Source: Flavobacteriales bacterium (GTDB lineage Bacteria; Bacteroidota; Bacteroidia; Flavobacteriales_D; CAJJDF01). Taken from it: a stretch of 64,000 bases of DNA. Positions 63,544-64,000 of the stretch are shown in pieces. The number at the start of each line of letters is the position of its first letter. The stretch's first letter is position 1. Made by a program: the position numbers and the translations under genes. The notes beneath the pieces were generated by a model. The model saw nothing but the letters and a program-made list of their open reading frames with translations, did not search any database and was not told where the DNA came from. The stretch is from NCBI GenBank assembly GCA_020630395.1, contig JAHDBM010000004.1:49147-113146 (forward strand), read 5' to 3'.

Positions 63544-63861
63544 ATGGAAAACGTTACACAAGATCAGTGGAGAGAGTTAATGGCTAATGATAGTAGTGAT
63601 TATGTATTAGTAGATGTTAGAACTCCAATGGAATGTGAAGAAGGTATTCAGCCTGGAGCAATTCAAATCAATATCTCAGAACCCGAAAATTTTATTTCCG
63701 AAATAGAAAAGCTAGATGCAACAAAAACATATTACGTCTATTGCCGAAGTGGAGGTAGAAGCCAACAAGCTTGTATGGTCATGAATAGTAAAGGAATCAA
63801 TAAAACATATAATCTTATTGGTGGCATGTTGGAGTGGGAAGGTAATGTGGTAGAGCCCTAA
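63544..63861 (+). CDS. Rhodanese-like sulfurtransferase
   Basis: 105 residues, one rhodanese domain. VLVDVRTPMECEEGIQPGAIQINIS and the loop VYCRSGGRSQQA with the Cys nucleophile. It begins one base after the previous stop, completing a three-gene sulfur operon with the MBL-rhodanese protein. Not a duplicate of its neighbour: the two differ across most of their length. Confidence 0.88.
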   Translation: MENVTQDQWRELMANDSSDYVLVDVRTPMECEEGIQPGAIQINISEPENFISEIEKLDATKTYYVYCRSGGRSQQACMVMNSKGINKTYNLIGGMLEWEGNVVEP

Positions 63862-63943
63862 ATCTTGCAAAAAATAATGCTTCAAAGTATCATGCGCTTC
63901 AGAAAATTAAATCTAGCAAGGACAATAGATGAATAAGTACATT

Positions 63944-64000
63944 TGTCTATTGTCTATTGTCTATTGTCTATTGTCTATTGTCTATTGTCTATTGTCTATT
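63944..64000. repeat. Tandem heptamer repeat TGTCTAT, at least eight copies
   Basis: Eight exact 7-base units plus one base, running off the window end. An inverted partner of nine bases (gacaataga) lies upstream at 63921-63929. The stretch 63862-63943 between the last gene and the repeat holds nothing else I can identify. Confidence 0.95.

Noticed and set aside
63944..64000. CRISPR array
   Set aside because: The units are seven bases long and directly adjacent, without spacers; no cas gene is present.

Overview
The window is AT-rich DNA (about one third G+C by eye) from a Gram-negative member of the Bacteroidota, most likely order Flavobacteriales. The evidence is a complete sprA (outer-membrane translocon of the type IX secretion system, T9SS), two secreted proteins with T9SS C-terminal sorting domains, an lpxC-fabZ gene fusion, a SusC/SusD pair, PorT-type and DUF6029 barrels, many short lipoproteins, and promoters of the Bacteroidota type (TTG ... 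TAnnTTTG). Several genes start with TTG or GTG. I cannot name the genus.

Layout. 1-4071: end of an LD-carboxypeptidase gene, a lipoprotein, and an Omp28-like/DUF6029 envelope pair. 4280-7870: a large DUF2723 (GT117-type) membrane protein. 7871-8215: a terminator and dispersed palindromic repeats. 8216-11447: three adjoining genes for a MORN-repeat protein, a lipoprotein and a small secreted protein. 11428-16472 (minus strand): a compact D-alanylation-type operon, dltC-dltD-dltX-dltB-dltA plus an uncharacterised membrane protein. 16528-24476 (minus): ruvA and sprA. 24659-28090: T9SS cargo, a TlpA thioredoxin, tatA, gatA and a DUF1801-like protein. 28161-29792: an OmpA-family protein with a phosphatase-like domain that lacks the key Arg. 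29789-37057 (minus): lipid A genes lpxD, lpxC-fabZ and lpxA with a lone ABC ATPase and two small envelope proteins, preceded by a sugar-phosphate isomerase, lipB and a small unknown gene. 37184-38617: the arsenosugar-type CMD protein/ArsS pair. 38614-46377: LRR protein, PorT-family barrel, nadE, polyprenol-P-mannose synthase-like GT2, dihydroorotase, DUF4296 lipoprotein, folB, class III aminotransferase and an M23 peptidase. 46398-53450: TPR protein, a purple-acid-phosphatase-like T9SS cargo, acs, tRNA-Phe, trmL and a DUF2064 protein. 53541-61595: SusC/SusD, a sodium:solute symporter, a divergent metallophosphoesterase-like protein, a YugP-type protease and a DUF3592 protein. 61814-63861: a CstB-like persulfide dioxygenase/rhodanese and two single rhodaneses. 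63944-64000: a heptamer tandem repeat that continues past the window.

How the genes fit together. Most of the window serves the cell envelope: lipid A synthesis, T9SS export, outer-membrane uptake, lipoproteins, and possible protein mannosylation (the GT2 and DUF2723 proteins). The most notable system is the dlt-type operon. Every component of the Gram-positive D-alanylation machine is present, including a DltX-like microprotein of 48-60 residues ending in FVYQNF, although this cell should have no teichoic acid. The acceptor polymer is therefore unknown. A two-TM protein whose gene overlaps dltA by ATGA is a candidate extra component.
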